64,000 nucleotides of DNA from Primorskyibacter flagellatus (GCF_014638275.1 NZ_BMFJ01000001.1:310001-374000), one strand, 5' to 3'; shown: positions 1 through 9,120, counted from the first letter of the stretch. The notes: a model not told the origin generated them from the sequence alone. A program made the numbers and translations.

Positions 1-903
1 GCGGAGCTGGCGGCGAACGGGATCACCACGGCGGTACTGGCGCAGTTCTATAGCTGGGAAGGCGGGATGCGGGGGCCGGATTTCGCGCGCGCCATGCTGG
101 CGGCTCTGGACGGTACGCGGGGGCGGCTGACCACGGAGATGATGGTGCAGCTGAGGGTGGAAAACCATCTGATCGACGCCTTCGCAGAGGTGCGGACCCT
201 GGTTGCAGACCATTCGATCCGTTACGTGGTCATGAACGACCACCTGCCGCATGAGGCGCTGGACAAAGGCAAGCGTCCGCCCCGGCTGACCGGGCAGGCG
301 CTTAAATCCGGCCGGAGTCCGGAGGCGCATCTGGATCTGCTCAACGCCCTGCACGCCCGTCGCGGCGAGGTGCCGGCCAGGGTGGCAGAGCTTTCGGCCT
401 GGCTGGCCGCGCGGGGTGTCCTGACCGGCAGCCATGACGACCGCTCTGCCGGGATGCGGCAGGAGGCACGGGCGCAGGGGCTGAGGGTGTGCGAGTTTCC
501 AGAAACCCGCGATGCGGCTGAGGAGGCCGAGCGCGTAGGCGAACCGGTCGTTCTGGGTGCTCCGAACGTGGTGCGGGGCGGCTCGCATGCGGGCAAGGTC
601 GCGGCTGTTGATCTGGTCCGCATGGGGCTCTGCACGGCGCTCGCGTCGGACTATCACTATCCCGCGCCGTTGCAGGCCGCGCTGTCCTTGGTGCCCGACC
701 TGGGGCTTGAGGAGGCCTGGGGCCTGGTCTCCTCGGGTCCGGCGCGGCTGCTCGGGCTGGCGGATCGGGGACGGTTGGCGGCGGGGATGCGCGCGGACCT
801 GATCGCGCTGAACCCGGCGACCGGGCGGCCGGGGCTGACAGTCTGCGGCGGGTGCATCTCCTATGCCGATCCGGCGGGGGCGGCGGCCCTGCTGGCGGCC
901 TGA
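1..903 (+). CDS. phnM: PhnM-type phosphonate hydrolase, 3' part
   Basis: This is the C-terminal part of alpha-D-ribose 1-methylphosphonate 5-triphosphate diphosphatase, the metallo-hydrolase of the C-P lyase pathway that releases pyrophosphate from the phosphonate triphosphate intermediate. The frame is open from base 1, so the start lies outside the window; the internal ATG at 67 is not the real start. Family signatures are clear: GSHDD near 427-441, GAPNVVRGGSH near 557-589, and LASDYHYP near 643-666, all typical of PhnM within the amidohydrolase superfamily. The C-terminus (GMRADLIALNP) is the usual closing strand. The rest of any phn operon would lie upstream, out of view. The next gene, aspS, is 117 bases away and functionally unrelated. 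Confidence 0.93.
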   Translation, partial: AELAANGITTAVLAQFYSWEGGMRGPDFARAMLAALDGTRGRLTTEMMVQLRVENHLIDAFAEVRTLVADHSIRYVVMNDHLPHEALDKGKRPPRLTGQALKSGRSPEAHLDLLNALHARRGEVPARVAELSAWLAARGVLTGSHDDRSAGMRQEARAQGLRVCEFPETRDAAEEAERVGEPVVLGAPNVVRGGSHAGKVAAVDLVRMGLCTALASDYHYPAPLQAALSLVPDLGLEEAWGLVSSGPARLLGLADRGRLAAGMRADLIALNPATGRPGLTVCGGCISYADPAGAAALLAA

Positions 904-1020
904 GGCGGCGAAACCGCAGCGTCGCGGGCGAATGGCCCCCCGCATGCTTGACTTCCGGCCTGTGACAAGGTGTATCGGCCCATGCCGAAACAGCGGCACC
1001 AGACCGAAGGAAAATGCCCC

Positions 1021-2796
1021 ATGCACGCCTATCGCAGCCACACCTGCGCCGCGCTGACCTCAGCCAATGTCGGCGAGACCGTCCGCCTATCGGGATGGGT
1101 CCACAGGGTGCGTGATCATGGCGGCGTCCTGTTCATCGACCTGCGCGACCACTACGGTATCACGCAGGTGCTTTGCGACAGCGACAGCCCGGTGTTTTCC
1201 GAGGTGGAGAAGGTGCGCTCCGAATGGTGCATCCGCATCGACGGGACGGTGAAGGCACGGGACGCGAGCCTCGTGAATCCCAAGCTGCCGACCGGTGACA
1301 TCGAGGTCTATATTCGTGACATGGAAGTGCTTGGCGCGGCCAAGGAACTGCCGCTGATGGTCTTCGGCGATCAGGAATACCCCGAGGAGACGCGGCTGCG
1401 CTACCGCTACCTCGACCTGCGGCGCGAGCAGATGCAGAAGAACATGGTGCTGCGGTCCGACGTCGTCGCCTCGATCCGGCAGCGGATGTGGGGGCAGGGG
1501 TTCAAGGAATTCCAGACGCCGATCATCACCGCCTCCTCTCCCGAGGGCGCGCGCGATTTCCTCGTGCCGTCGCGGCTGCATCCGGGCAAGTTCTACGCGC
1601 TTCCGCAGGCGCCGCAGCAGTTCAAGCAGCTGCTGATGGTGTCGGGCTTCGACAAGTATTTCCAGATCGCCCCGTGTTTCCGGGACGAGGACCCGCGCGC
1701 CGACCGGTCGCCGACCGATTTCTACCAGCTTGACCTGGAAATGAGCTTCGTGAAGCAGGAGGACGTCTTTGCCACGATCCAGCCGGTCGTGCAGGGCATC
1801 TTCGAAGAGTTCGGCAAGGGCCGTTCCGTCGATACGGACTGGCCGCTGATCTCCTACGCGGACTCGGCGCTGTGGTACGGGACGGACAAACCGGACCTTC
1901 GCAACCCCATCAAGATGCAGGTGGTGTCAGACCATTTCGCCGGATCGGGTTTTGCCATCTTCGCCAAACTGCTTGAACAGGAGGGGACGGAGATCCGCGC
2001 CATTCCCGCGCCGACTGGCGGGTCGCGGAAGTTCTGCGACCGGATGAACTCCTTCGCGCAGCAGCAGGGGCTGCCGGGCATGGGGTACATCTTCTGGCGG
2101 GACGGCGACAACGGCATGGAAGCCGCCGGCCCCCTGGCCAAGAACATCGGGCCCGAGCGGACAGAGGCGATCCGCCAGCAGCTTGGCCTTGGCGTCGGGG
2201 ATGCGGCATTCTTCCTGGGCGGCAAGCCTTCGGCCTTCGAGGCCGTGGCAGGGCGGGCGCGCACCGTGATCGGCGAAGAGCTCGGCCTGACCGAGAAGGA
2301 CCGTTTCGCCTTCGCCTGGATCGTCGACTTCCCGATGTACGAAAAGGACGAGGAGACGGGGGAGATCGACTTTTCCCACAACCCGTTCTCCATGCCGCAG
2401 GGTGGGCTTGAAGCGCTGGCGGGCGATCCTCTCAAGGTGCTTGGCTACCAGTACGACCTGGCGTGCAACGGGTACGAACTGATTTCGGGCGCGATCCGGA
2501 ACCACAAGCTCGACATCATGATCAAGGCGTTCGAGCTGGCGGGCTATGGCGAGGACGAGGTGCGCAAGCGCTTCGGCGGGATGGTCAACGCGTTCCAGTA
2601 CGGCGCACCGCCGCACGGGGGCTGCGCGGCCGGGATCGACCGGATCGTGATGCTGCTGGCGGACGAGATGAACATCCGCGAGGTCATCCTCTTCCCGATG
2701 AACCAGAGGGCGGAGGACCTGATGATGGGCGCACCCTCGGAACCCACCTCCGACCAGCTGATGGAGCTGTCCCTCAGGGTTATACCGCAGGAATAA
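1021..2796 (+). CDS. aspS: aspartyl-tRNA synthetase
   Basis: Charges tRNA(Asp) with aspartate in the cytoplasm. The 591-residue product has the bacterial AspRS layout: N-terminal OB fold binding the anticodon ([13 protein letters not shown] near the start), class II catalytic domain with motif 2 FRDED near residue 220, the bacterial insertion domain, and motif 3 [14 protein letters not shown] near residue 532. I placed the start at 1021 (MHAYRSHT) because homologues begin this way and a GAAGG box lies just upstream; an in-frame ATG at 970 would add 17 unconserved residues. gatC and gatA are elsewhere in the window, so this enzyme may also charge tRNA(Asn) for transamidation, but the sequence alone does not decide that. 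Confidence 0.97.
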   Translation: MHAYRSHTCAALTSANVGETVRLSGWVHRVRDHGGVLFIDLRDHYGITQVLCDSDSPVFSEVEKVRSEWCIRIDGTVKARDASLVNPKLPTGDIEVYIRDMEVLGAAKELPLMVFGDQEYPEETRLRYRYLDLRREQMQKNMVLRSDVVASIRQRMWGQGFKEFQTPIITASSPEGARDFLVPSRLHPGKFYALPQAPQQFKQLLMVSGFDKYFQIAPCFRDEDPRADRSPTDFYQLDLEMSFVKQEDVFATIQPVVQGIFEEFGKGRSVDTDWPLISYADSALWYGTDKPDLRNPIKMQVVSDHFAGSGFAIFAKLLEQEGTEIRAIPAPTGGSRKFCDRMNSFAQQQGLPGMGYIFWRDGDNGMEAAGPLAKNIGPERTEAIRQQLGLGVGDAAFFLGGKPSAFEAVAGRARTVIGEELGLTEKDRFAFAWIVDFPMYEKDEETGEIDFSHNPFSMPQGGLEALAGDPLKVLGYQYDLACNGYELISGAIRNHKLDIMIKAFELAGYGEDEVRKRFGGMVNAFQYGAPPHGGCAAGIDRIVMLLADEMNIREVILFPMNQRAEDLMMGAPSEPTSDQLMELSLRVIPQE

Positions 2797-2830
2797 CCTC
2801 TGGCCGGGCGGTGGCGAATCGCCTGGCCAT

Positions 2831-2870
2831 CGTTTCCATACGGGCGATTATTGTTCACCATACGGAAACG
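2831..2870. repeat. inverted/direct repeat upstream of the CTERM gene
   Basis: CGTTTCC (2831-2837) is mirrored by GGAAACG (2864-2870), and CCATACGG occurs twice in direct orientation (2836-2843, 2858-2865). It lies in the 260-base AT-richer gap between aspS and the CTERM protein gene. It could be a regulator-binding site or part of the aspS 3' end; neither role can be shown here. Confidence 0.35.
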
Positions 2871-3056
2871 CACGCAATTCTGGGTTGAGGTGTCTGTCAT
2901 CGCCGCCGTCATGCGGTATCCGAGGTGTGCAATTTGCCCAGTAAATATCACAAGTTTGAAATATATTAATGATTGCTTAAGGCATGTATACCGCAGCATG
3001 GCGAATTATGTCATGTTTGTGTCACGCCCTCGTCCATTCCATGGAAGGAATATTTT

Positions 3057-3635
3057 ATGAAATTTGCAAAGACCCTCATTGCCGCCGCCGGACTGGCGGT
3101 CGCTGGTTTCGCGGCCCAGGCGTCGACCGTTCTGAACGTCGGTTCGCTGCCCTCGAACATCGAAGTGACCTACACCGGCAACGTGAGCACGCCGTCCGAC
3201 TCCAGCTGCTCCAACTCTCCGGCGCCGGAACCGACCTGCTTCAAGCTGAACATCGGTGGCGGCCCGTCCTCCACCGGGGCGACGGTGACGATTACCGCGA
3301 CGTCCGGCACGTTCGACCTTTACCCGTTCTGGGCAGGTCACAACGGCCAGCCGGCCGAGCTGTACTTCGCCGCCTTCGCCGGTGCGACCCTGGTGTTCGC
3401 TGACACCTACACCACTGGCAACGGGGTTGTGGAATTCGACGACGCTGGAACCATCCTGCCGAAGTTGACGGGTCTGACGTCCATCTTCTTCGACAACCTC
3501 GGGGCAGGGACGGTCGAGATTTCGGCGATCATCTTCGACAACGCTCCGGCGGTTCCGCTGCCGGCGGGTGCGGTCCTGCTGATCGGCGGGCTCGGGGGGC
3601 TTGCCGGCCTGCGCCGCCGCAAGTCGCGCTTCTGA
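3057..3635 (+). CDS. secreted protein with VPLPA-CTERM sorting signal
   Basis: A 192-residue exported protein of unknown function. It starts MKFAKTLIAAAGLAVAGF with a cleavable signal peptide ending near AQAS. The central region is rich in Thr, Ser and Gly and looks like a beta-sandwich. The C-terminus is a tripartite sorting signal: VPLPAGAVLLIG, a hydrophobic stretch, then the basic tail RRRKSRF. Such PEP-CTERM-like signals are recognised by exosortase-type membrane proteases; no exosortase is in the window. ATG 3057 has a strong AAGGA box about 7 bases upstream, which excludes the in-frame upstream ATG at 2973. The gene appears monocistronic, with a strong terminator right after it. Surface or matrix function is inferred. 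Confidence 0.85.
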   Translation: MKFAKTLIAAAGLAVAGFAAQASTVLNVGSLPSNIEVTYTGNVSTPSDSSCSNSPAPEPTCFKLNIGGGPSSTGATVTITATSGTFDLYPFWAGHNGQPAELYFAAFAGATLVFADTYTTGNGVVEFDDAGTILPKLTGLTSIFFDNLGAGTVEISAIIFDNAPAVPLPAGAVLLIGGLGGLAGLRRRKSRF

Positions 3636-3660
3636 TCCGGGCGACCTAACGACGAACATG

Positions 3661-3690
3661 AAAAAGGCGCCGGTCGATCCGGCGCCTTTT
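3661..3690. terminator. bidirectional intrinsic terminator
   Basis: AAAAAGGCGCCGG (3661-3673) pairs with CCGGCGCCTTTT (3679-3690) around a 5-base loop. A T run follows the stem on either strand, so it can end both the plus-strand CTERM gene (stop at 3635) and the minus-strand CHAP gene (stop at 3714). Confidence 0.9.
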
Positions 3691-3713
3691 GCTTTGTCCG
3701 TTCAACGATTTGT

Positions 3714-4262
3714 TCAGACGTCGTTCGGCAGGATGAACCCGTTCACGGGGTAAACGCTGCCATAGGCACCGGGGTTGGTTTCGACCTTCACCCGGCTCCA
3801 GTCGTTAGCGTCGGAAACGTCGATCACCGACATACCGAGCGAGATCTTGTTGCGGTGCCAGTTGGCGTGGTCGATCTTGATCATGCGTTCCGAGACGATC
3901 TCGGACACCACCGCGACGTGACCCATGGGCATGCCGCGCGTCCCGGCGAAGGCCATGACCGATCCGACCTGGGGCTTTCTGGTGCGGTCGAATTCGCCCG
4001 CCGCCTGGCTCCACCAGGTGTTGGCATTGCCACGGATGTCGACGCCGCTCATGTCACGGGCGAAGGGCACGCACCAGACGCGCATCCCGTTGGCGCGCTT
4101 GATGCGGGCCTCGTGGATCGCCATGGCGCGGAGTTCCAGGTTCACGGTTGCCGTTTCGGCAGCCTGTTCAGGCGTGAGATGAGCGCAGCCGGCGCCAAGT
4201 AGCAGAAATGCGGCAATCATCATCTTGCCGCGCAATGGCGGAGTGGCGCGTTTTACGCTCAT
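3714..4262 (-). CDS. CHAP-domain lipoprotein
   Basis: A 182-residue predicted lipoprotein with a CHAP-type cysteine peptidase/amidase fold, the class that cuts peptide or amide bonds in peptidoglycan. The N-terminus is MSVKRATPP, then a hydrophobic segment and the lipobox LGAGC, so it should be lipidated and exported. Catalytic candidates are Cys in RVWCVPFAR, His in MGHVAVVSE and Asn/Asp in IDHANW, in the order seen in CHAP enzymes. ATG 4262 is preceded by a GAGGG box about 6 bases upstream. It is convergent with the CTERM gene and divergent from another small lipoprotein gene across a 270-base gap. Substrate is inferred from the family only. Confidence 0.8.
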   Translation of the reverse strand: MSVKRATPPLRGKMMIAAFLLLGAGCAHLTPEQAAETATVNLELRAMAIHEARIKRANGMRVWCVPFARDMSGVDIRGNANTWWSQAAGEFDRTRKPQVGSVMAFAGTRGMPMGHVAVVSEIVSERMIKIDHANWHRNKISLGMSVIDVSDANDWSRVKVETNPGAYGSVYPVNGFILPNDV

Positions 4263-4444
4263 AGGTCCCTCTTTTTGTCCCGGCTCCGCATTTTTGCGTG
4301 AGCACATCGGTTTTTCCGCATGTTCCCTTCAAAAACAAGCTGGCCAAATGCGCCTTGGCGGGATCTTGCCGATTCCGGGCATGAGAACAGGATGTTGGGA
4401 ACCAAAACTCAGGTTGTGGCGTGGCCGCATCCGGCGGTGGAAAA

Positions 4445-4486
4445 GCACGGATTGAAGCCGTGCGGCGGTTGACCAGCCACGGCTGG
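4445..4486. repeat. two adjacent short inverted repeats
   Basis: GCACGG/CCGTGC (4445-4450, 4458-4463) is followed by CCAGCC/GGCTGG (4473-4478, 4481-4486). They sit in the gap between the divergent CHAP and small lipoprotein genes, 50-90 bases ahead of the latter. No T run follows, so a terminator is unlikely; a structured 5' UTR or operator is possible. Confidence 0.3.
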
Positions 4487-4532
4487 CGGCGGATCACTGG
4501 GGCATGTTTTTCCTGATCCGCGACCCGAAGCG

Positions 4533-5075
4533 ATGCTGACCCGACGCCTGTTTCTTCTGATGCCTTTGGCAGTGGCCGCCTGTTCCGCCGGGCCGGCTGC
4601 GACCACGTCGTCGCGATCGGAAATCGGCGCGCTGGCGCAGGCCATAGCGGCGCTGTCGCCGGCCGTCGATGAGGGAGAGGCAGAGCGGGCGGCGGAAATT
4701 GCGATAACTTATCCGATGGAACTGCGGCAGCGTTACGGCGTCACCGATCCCCCGCTGATCCACAATACCAAGGTGAACATGGGGTTGCGACCGCGCGGGC
4801 TGTGCTGGCACTGGGCGGACGATCTGGAAGCGCGGCTTGCGCAGGAGGATTTCGCGACGCTGGACCTGCAACGGGCGATCGCAAATGCGGACAAGCTGCG
4901 CATCGACCATTCCACCGTCATCGTATCGGCCAGGGGCGCGCCGATGGAGCAGGGGATCGTACTGGACGGATGGCGGAACGGGGGAGATCTGTTCTGGGCG
5001 CGGGTGCCGGATGACCGGCGCTATGTCTGGGAACGCCGCGCCGATGTGATGGCGCGGCGTCAAGGGGCCATCTGA
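4533..5075 (+). CDS. conserved lipoprotein of unknown function
   Basis: A 180-residue predicted lipoprotein. The N-terminus MLTRRLFLLMPLAVAAC has a twin-Arg-like pair, a hydrophobic core and a lipobox ending at Cys17. The mature part has no catalytic motif I recognise. The stretch GLCWHWADDLEARL and the following IDHSTVIVSARG look like a compact conserved domain; I recall similar hypothetical proteins in Rhodobacterales but cannot name a family. The start is fixed by the signal peptide; the upstream box (GACCCGAAGCG) is weak. It ends 6 bases before the convergent hemerythrin gene. Confidence 0.7.
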   Translation: MLTRRLFLLMPLAVAACSAGPAATTSSRSEIGALAQAIAALSPAVDEGEAERAAEIAITYPMELRQRYGVTDPPLIHNTKVNMGLRPRGLCWHWADDLEARLAQEDFATLDLQRAIANADKLRIDHSTVIVSARGAPMEQGIVLDGWRNGGDLFWARVPDDRRYVWERRADVMARRQGAI

Positions 5076-5081
5076 GGGGGA

Positions 5082-5558
5082 TCAGTCCTCCAGCGCGTCC
5101 TCACGCTTTTCCTCAACAAGCTTGGCTTCCTCGGCCTTTCGCTTGAGGAAGCGCTCGCCATAGGCGGCGTCCTCCTCCTTGCCGACGACTTCCTTGGCGC
5201 GCTCGAACACCTCGTCCTCTTCCTCGTCCATGTGGTGTTCGTAATCGTGTTTCAGTGTCTTGAAACGCGTCAGCCAGCCGGGGGAGGCCATGTCCATCTC
5301 GCGCAGTTCCTCCAGGATCTCGTCCATTTCGGCATGTTCGTGCACCGAATGCCGGGCGGCGTCCTGACCCCAGGTCTGTTGCATCAACTTGGAGTAGAAC
5401 GTCTCTTCCTCCGCCGCGGCATGGCTTTTCACATCATGGTAGAATTCGTCCCAGGCCTCGCGACGCTCGGGGCTGTCCCCTTCCGTCTCCGCGAGGATGT
5501 CGAGCAGTTCGCGATGGCGCTGATGGTCCTTGCGGATGGCGTCGTAGATGGATGGCAT
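5082..5558 (-). CDS. hemerythrin-domain protein
   Basis: A 158-residue cytoplasmic protein with an HHE cation-binding four-helix bundle, a fold that holds a diiron centre and senses or stores O2, NO or iron. Candidate iron ligands are His12 (RKDHQRH), His46 and Glu50 (SHAAAEEE), His70/73/75 and the HHMDEEE segment in the fourth helix. The last 40 residues are a very charged Lys/Glu helix. ATG 5558 is chosen because it is preceded by GGAGAG and begins the domain (MPSIYDAI); an upstream in-frame start would add 50 unrelated residues. It is divergent from the DUF1800 gene. The physiological ligand is unknown. Confidence 0.87.
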   Translation of the reverse strand: MPSIYDAIRKDHQRHRELLDILAETEGDSPERREAWDEFYHDVKSHAAAEEETFYSKLMQQTWGQDAARHSVHEHAEMDEILEELREMDMASPGWLTRFKTLKHDYEHHMDEEEDEVFERAKEVVGKEEDAAYGERFLKRKAEEAKLVEEKREDALED

Positions 5559-5692
5559 GGGGGCTCTCCGGTTGGTTGGGGTTACGCGTGTAACGCGGAT
5601 TTGTGCCGCGCAGTTCCACAGGCGGAACCGCAAGGGCTGCGGTGAAGGCCGCATCGTGATAGGGTTTCGGCAAGAGCCGGAGGAGGCCGAGC

Positions 5693-7060
5693 ATGTCCTA
5701 TTCCCCACGACGCGCGGAGGTGCGTTTCGGCTGCGGCCTGTCGCCCGCGGTCGTGCCGGCGGGAGATGCGGCGGCTTTTCTCGCCCGGCTCAAGCAGCCG
5801 GACGAGGCCGCGCGGCGCTTCCCTGTCGAAACCTTCGACGAATTCCGTGTCCGCATTGCCGAACAGCGCGAGATGATGGCGGAGGCCAAGGCGACGGGCA
5901 CACGCAACAAGGCGGCCAAGGACGCGCGGCGTGCGCGGCGGGACGCCCGGCTGGACGAACAGCGCTGGATGGCGCAGGCGTTGCTGCGCCGGGCGACGAC
6001 GCGGGACGGGTTCCGCGAACGGCTGACCGCGTTCTGGGCCGATCATTTCACGGTCGTCGGCAAGGGCGGGCTGCTGCGCTTCGGTGAACTCCCCTATGTG
6101 GAGCAGTCGATCCGCCCGCATGTCGCCGGGAGGTTCGGTGACATGCTGAAGGCGGTCGCGACGGCGCCGATGATGCTCCGCTATCTCGATCAGGAGCGCA
6201 GCACGGGGCCGAATAGTGCCTTTGCCGCGCGGCATCCGGGGGCGGGCGTGAACGAAAACCTCGCACGGGAGATGCTGGAGCTGCACACCCTTGGCGTCGA
6301 TGGCGGCTATTCGCAGACGGATGTGAGCGAACTGGCGCTGTTGCTGGCTGGACTGTCTGTCGATGCGGAGGAGGGCTTCACCTTCCGCGCACGGGTGACG
6401 GAGCCGGGGGCGCAGAGGGTGCTGGGCGTGTCCTACGGATCCGACGGGCCGGGCAGTCTGGAAGAGGTCCACGCCGCGCTTGACGATCTGGCCCGGCACC
6501 CGGCAACGGCGGCGCATCTGGCGCGCAAGCTGGCGGTGCATTTCGTGGGCGATGAACCCGACGCAGGTCTGGTTGCGGCGATGGCGTCGGCCTACCGGGA
6601 CTCTGATGGCGCACTGATGCCGGTCTATGCGGCGATGCTGGCGCATCCGGCGGCGTGGTCGGGGGCGGGGAACGTCAAGGCACCGGTGGATTACATGGGC
6701 TCGGCGCTCAGGGCGCTGTCGGTCGGGGCGCTTCCGGTGCGGCAGGCGGACAAGCTGGCGGTCCTGCTGTCGCAGCCGCTGGAATTGATGGGACAGCCCT
6801 GGATGTATCCCGAAGGACCGGACGGCTGGCCCGAGCGGGACGAGGACTGGATCACGCCGCAAGGCCTTGCCGGGCGGCTGCAATGGGCGCTGAACGTGCC
6901 GCAGGTGCTGGTAGAGGTGTTGCCGGACCCGCGCGGCTTCCTGTCCGTCGCATTGCCCGACCCCGCGCCCGAGGCGCTGCGCTTTGCCGCCGGCGCGGCC
7001 GAGACACGGGCCGAAGGCATCGCGCTGATCCTCGCCTCGCCCGCGTTCCAGAGGATGTGA
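5693..7060 (+). CDS. DUF1800 family protein
   Basis: A 455-residue member of the DUF1800 family, whose biochemical role is not established. Typical family segments are visible: RLTAFWADHFTV near residue 108, MLRYLDQERSTGPN near 161, NENLAREMLELHTLGVDGGYSQ near 188, and HLARKLAVHFV near 275. An AGGAGG box lies 7 bases before ATG 5693. The stop is 5 bases ahead of the DUF1501 start, so the two are surely one operon; the DUF1800-DUF1501 pairing is widespread. I see no clear signal peptide here, whereas the partner carries a Tat signal, which raises the question of how this protein reaches its partner. Confidence 0.9.
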   Translation: MSYSPRRAEVRFGCGLSPAVVPAGDAAAFLARLKQPDEAARRFPVETFDEFRVRIAEQREMMAEAKATGTRNKAAKDARRARRDARLDEQRWMAQALLRRATTRDGFRERLTAFWADHFTVVGKGGLLRFGELPYVEQSIRPHVAGRFGDMLKAVATAPMMLRYLDQERSTGPNSAFAARHPGAGVNENLAREMLELHTLGVDGGYSQTDVSELALLLAGLSVDAEEGFTFRARVTEPGAQRVLGVSYGSDGPGSLEEVHAALDDLARHPATAAHLARKLAVHFVGDEPDAGLVAAMASAYRDSDGALMPVYAAMLAHPAAWSGAGNVKAPVDYMGSALRALSVGALPVRQADKLAVLLSQPLELMGQPWMYPEGPDGWPERDEDWITPQGLAGRLQWALNVPQVLVEVLPDPRGFLSVALPDPAPEALRFAAGAAETRAEGIALILASPAFQRM

Positions 7061-7065
7061 GAGCC

Positions 7066-8322
7066 ATGGAAACCACCCGCCGCCAGTTTCTGACCCGCAG
7101 CCTTGCCGCCGGCTGTTCGCTGGCTGCCAGCCCGCTGGTTGCGCCGGTCGCCATTGCCTCCGCCCCATGGGAGAACCGGCTGGTCGTGGTGATCCTGCGC
7201 GGCGGCATGGACGGGCTGGGCGTGGTGCAGCCCTGGGGCGATCCGGATTTCGCGACGCTCCGCGCGGGCAGCGGCATGCGGGAGCGGGGGCAGCCGGGTG
7301 GTCCGGTCGAACTGGGCGACTACTACGCGATGCACTCCGCGCTCGCGCCGCTGCTGCCGCTCTGGCAGGCGGGGGAACTGGGGTTCGTAAATGCGGTTTC
7401 CACCCCCTATCGCAACCGGCGCAGCCATTTCGACGGGCAGGACCTTCTTGAGGCGGGGCTGGCGGATTTCGGCCCCGGTATCCGCGACGGCTGGCTCAAC
7501 CGGATGCTGCAGGCCGTGCCGGGGATCGAGGCAGAGACGGCCTATACCATCGGCGCTTCGGGCATGCTGCTGACCAAGGGTGAGGCCCCGGTGGCGGAGT
7601 GGTCGCCGCAGGCGGTGCTGGCGATGAGCCCGCAGGCGCGTCGACTGATGGAAGAGGTGATGCATGACGACCCGCTCTTCCGGGACGTACTGGCCGAGGC
7701 GCTGACCCTGTCGGATTCGGGCGGCTACGCGGCGATGATGCAGTCGGGCGGCATGGATGGCAGCCCCGACGACATGCTGGGCGGCATGGCGGCGGTCCGG
7801 CAGAGCGCGCAGCTGGCCCGCGACAACGCGGGGGCGGAGCATGTCGCCCGGTTCGCGGCCGACCGCCTGCGGGGGGATGCGCGTATCGCGGCGTTTTCGA
7901 TCAACGGCTGGGATACGCACGCGCGGCAGGACGCGGCGCTTCGCGGCCCGCTGGAGCAGCTGGCGCAGATGATCCTGACCCTGCGCGACGGGCTGGGCCC
8001 GGTCTGGGCAAAGACCGGCGTGATCGCGATGACCGAATTCGGCCGGACCGCGCGGATCAACGGCACCGGCGGGACGGATCACGGCACCGGCGGAACCATG
8101 GTCCTCGCCGGGGGCGCGCTGCGTGGCGGGGTGGTTCACGGCGACTGGCCGGGGCTGACGGAGGCCGCGCTTTACCAGGGGCGGGACCTGATGCCGACCT
8201 CGGACGTGCGGGCGCAGGCGGCGGCGGTGATGCAGGGGCTGTTCGGCCTGCCGCGCGACGTGCTCGAGCGCACGGTGTTTCCGGGGCTCGACATGGGCGG
8301 GGCGGGTCGGCTGGTGCTGTAG
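7066..8322 (+). CDS. DUF1501 family protein, Tat-exported
   Basis: A 418-residue DUF1501 protein, related to the alkaline phosphatase/sulfatase superfamily but without an assigned reaction. The N-terminus METTRRQFLTRSLAAG is a twin-arginine signal, so it should be exported folded. Family landmarks are VVVILRGGMDGLGVVQPWGD near residue 40, NRRSHFDGQD near 124, INGWDTHARQD near 280 and EFGRTARINGTGGTDHGTGG near 324, where Asp/His residues could bind metal. ATG 7066 follows the DUF1800 stop by 5 bases. The two products probably act together in the periplasm or at the surface; this is inferred from conserved pairing. Confidence 0.9.
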   Translation: METTRRQFLTRSLAAGCSLAASPLVAPVAIASAPWENRLVVVILRGGMDGLGVVQPWGDPDFATLRAGSGMRERGQPGGPVELGDYYAMHSALAPLLPLWQAGELGFVNAVSTPYRNRRSHFDGQDLLEAGLADFGPGIRDGWLNRMLQAVPGIEAETAYTIGASGMLLTKGEAPVAEWSPQAVLAMSPQARRLMEEVMHDDPLFRDVLAEALTLSDSGGYAAMMQSGGMDGSPDDMLGGMAAVRQSAQLARDNAGAEHVARFAADRLRGDARIAAFSINGWDTHARQDAALRGPLEQLAQMILTLRDGLGPVWAKTGVIAMTEFGRTARINGTGGTDHGTGGTMVLAGGALRGGVVHGDWPGLTEAALYQGRDLMPTSDVRAQAAAVMQGLFGLPRDVLERTVFPGLDMGGAGRLVL

Positions 8323-8387
8323 GCTCCCTTGGCTTCGCCCGGGGTTCTGCCTAGGGTCATTCGGACCCTGCCTTACGGACTTTTCCC

Positions 8388-9104
8388 ATGACCGATCCCC
8401 GCCCGCGCGGTTTTCCCGTCGCCAACTGGACACCTCCGGCGCCCCCGCCCGCCGATCTGCGGCTCGAAGGGCGGCATGTGACGCTGGAACCCCTTCGGGC
8501 CGAGGCCCACGCCGCACTGCTGTTCAAGGAGATTGAGGGCGAGGACTGGCTCTGGGAGTACATGCCGGTCGGGCCGTTCAATTCCGCCGCGGCCTTTCAC
8601 CGCTTTGTCGCGGGGACCGAGGAGACGCGCGATCCCTACTTCCTTGCCGTTCGGCTGAAGTCGGATCGCCGTGTCGTGGGGTTTGCCTCCTTCCTGCGGA
8701 TCACGCCTGCTGCCGGGTCGATCGAGGTCGGGTTCATCATGATGTCCCCGGCGTTGCAGAAGACCCCGGCGGCGACGGAGGCGATGTTCCTTATGATGAA
8801 ATGGGCCTTCGATGCGGGCTACCGGCGCTACGAATGGAAATGCGACGCGCTGAACAGGCCCTCGCGACGCGCGGCGCAGCGGTATGGCTTCAGCTATGAG
8901 GGCGTGTTCCGGCAGGCGACGGTGGTCAAGGGGCGGAACCGGGATACGGCCTGGTTCGCGGTGATCGACAAGGACTGGCCCGCGCTGAAGGAGGCGTTCG
9001 GCGTGTGGCTTGACCCGGCGAATTTCGACGCTGGCGGGGCGCAGCGGGAGAGTCTGGCGGACCTGACGCGGCTTGTGCGAGTGGCGTCTGATCCGACCTT
9101 GTAG
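8388..9104 (+). CDS. GNAT family N-acetyltransferase
   Basis: A 238-residue acetyltransferase of the RimJ/RimL-like branch, expected to move an acetyl group from acetyl-CoA to a protein or small-molecule amine. Features include the N-terminal LRLEGRHVTLEPLR strand, SIEVGFIMMSPALQKTPAATEAM near residues 117-136 (beta4 and CoA pyrophosphate-binding region) and the LNRPSRRAAQRYGFSYEGVFR segment near 163, typical of this subgroup. The substrate cannot be told. It stands alone, 65 bases after DUF1501. Its last 16 bases are tandemly duplicated beyond the stop codon. Confidence 0.85.
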   Translation: MTDPRPRGFPVANWTPPAPPPADLRLEGRHVTLEPLRAEAHAALLFKEIEGEDWLWEYMPVGPFNSAAAFHRFVAGTEETRDPYFLAVRLKSDRRVVGFASFLRITPAAGSIEVGFIMMSPALQKTPAATEAMFLMMKWAFDAGYRRYEWKCDALNRPSRRAAQRYGFSYEGVFRQATVVKGRNRDTAWFAVIDKDWPALKEAFGVWLDPANFDAGGAQRESLADLTRLVRVASDPTL

Positions 9105-9120
9105 TGATCCGGCCTTGTAG
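9089..9120 (+). repeat. 16-bp tandem duplication across a stop codon
   Basis: TGATCCGACCTTGTAG (9089-9104) is followed directly by TGATCCGGCCTTGTAG (9105-9120), one mismatch. The first copy contains the TAG stop of the GNAT gene and the second lies just outside it, which suggests a slippage event at the gene end. Confidence 0.7.

Noticed and set aside
4500-5063. Minus-strand open frame opposite the small lipoprotein
   Set aside because: The plus-strand gene has a lipobox-type signal peptide and conserved-looking segments, the antisense frame does not.
6691-8517. Long minus-strand open frame opposite DUF1800/DUF1501
   Set aside because: Shadow of two well-supported plus-strand genes; Arg/Pro-rich with no recognisable domain.
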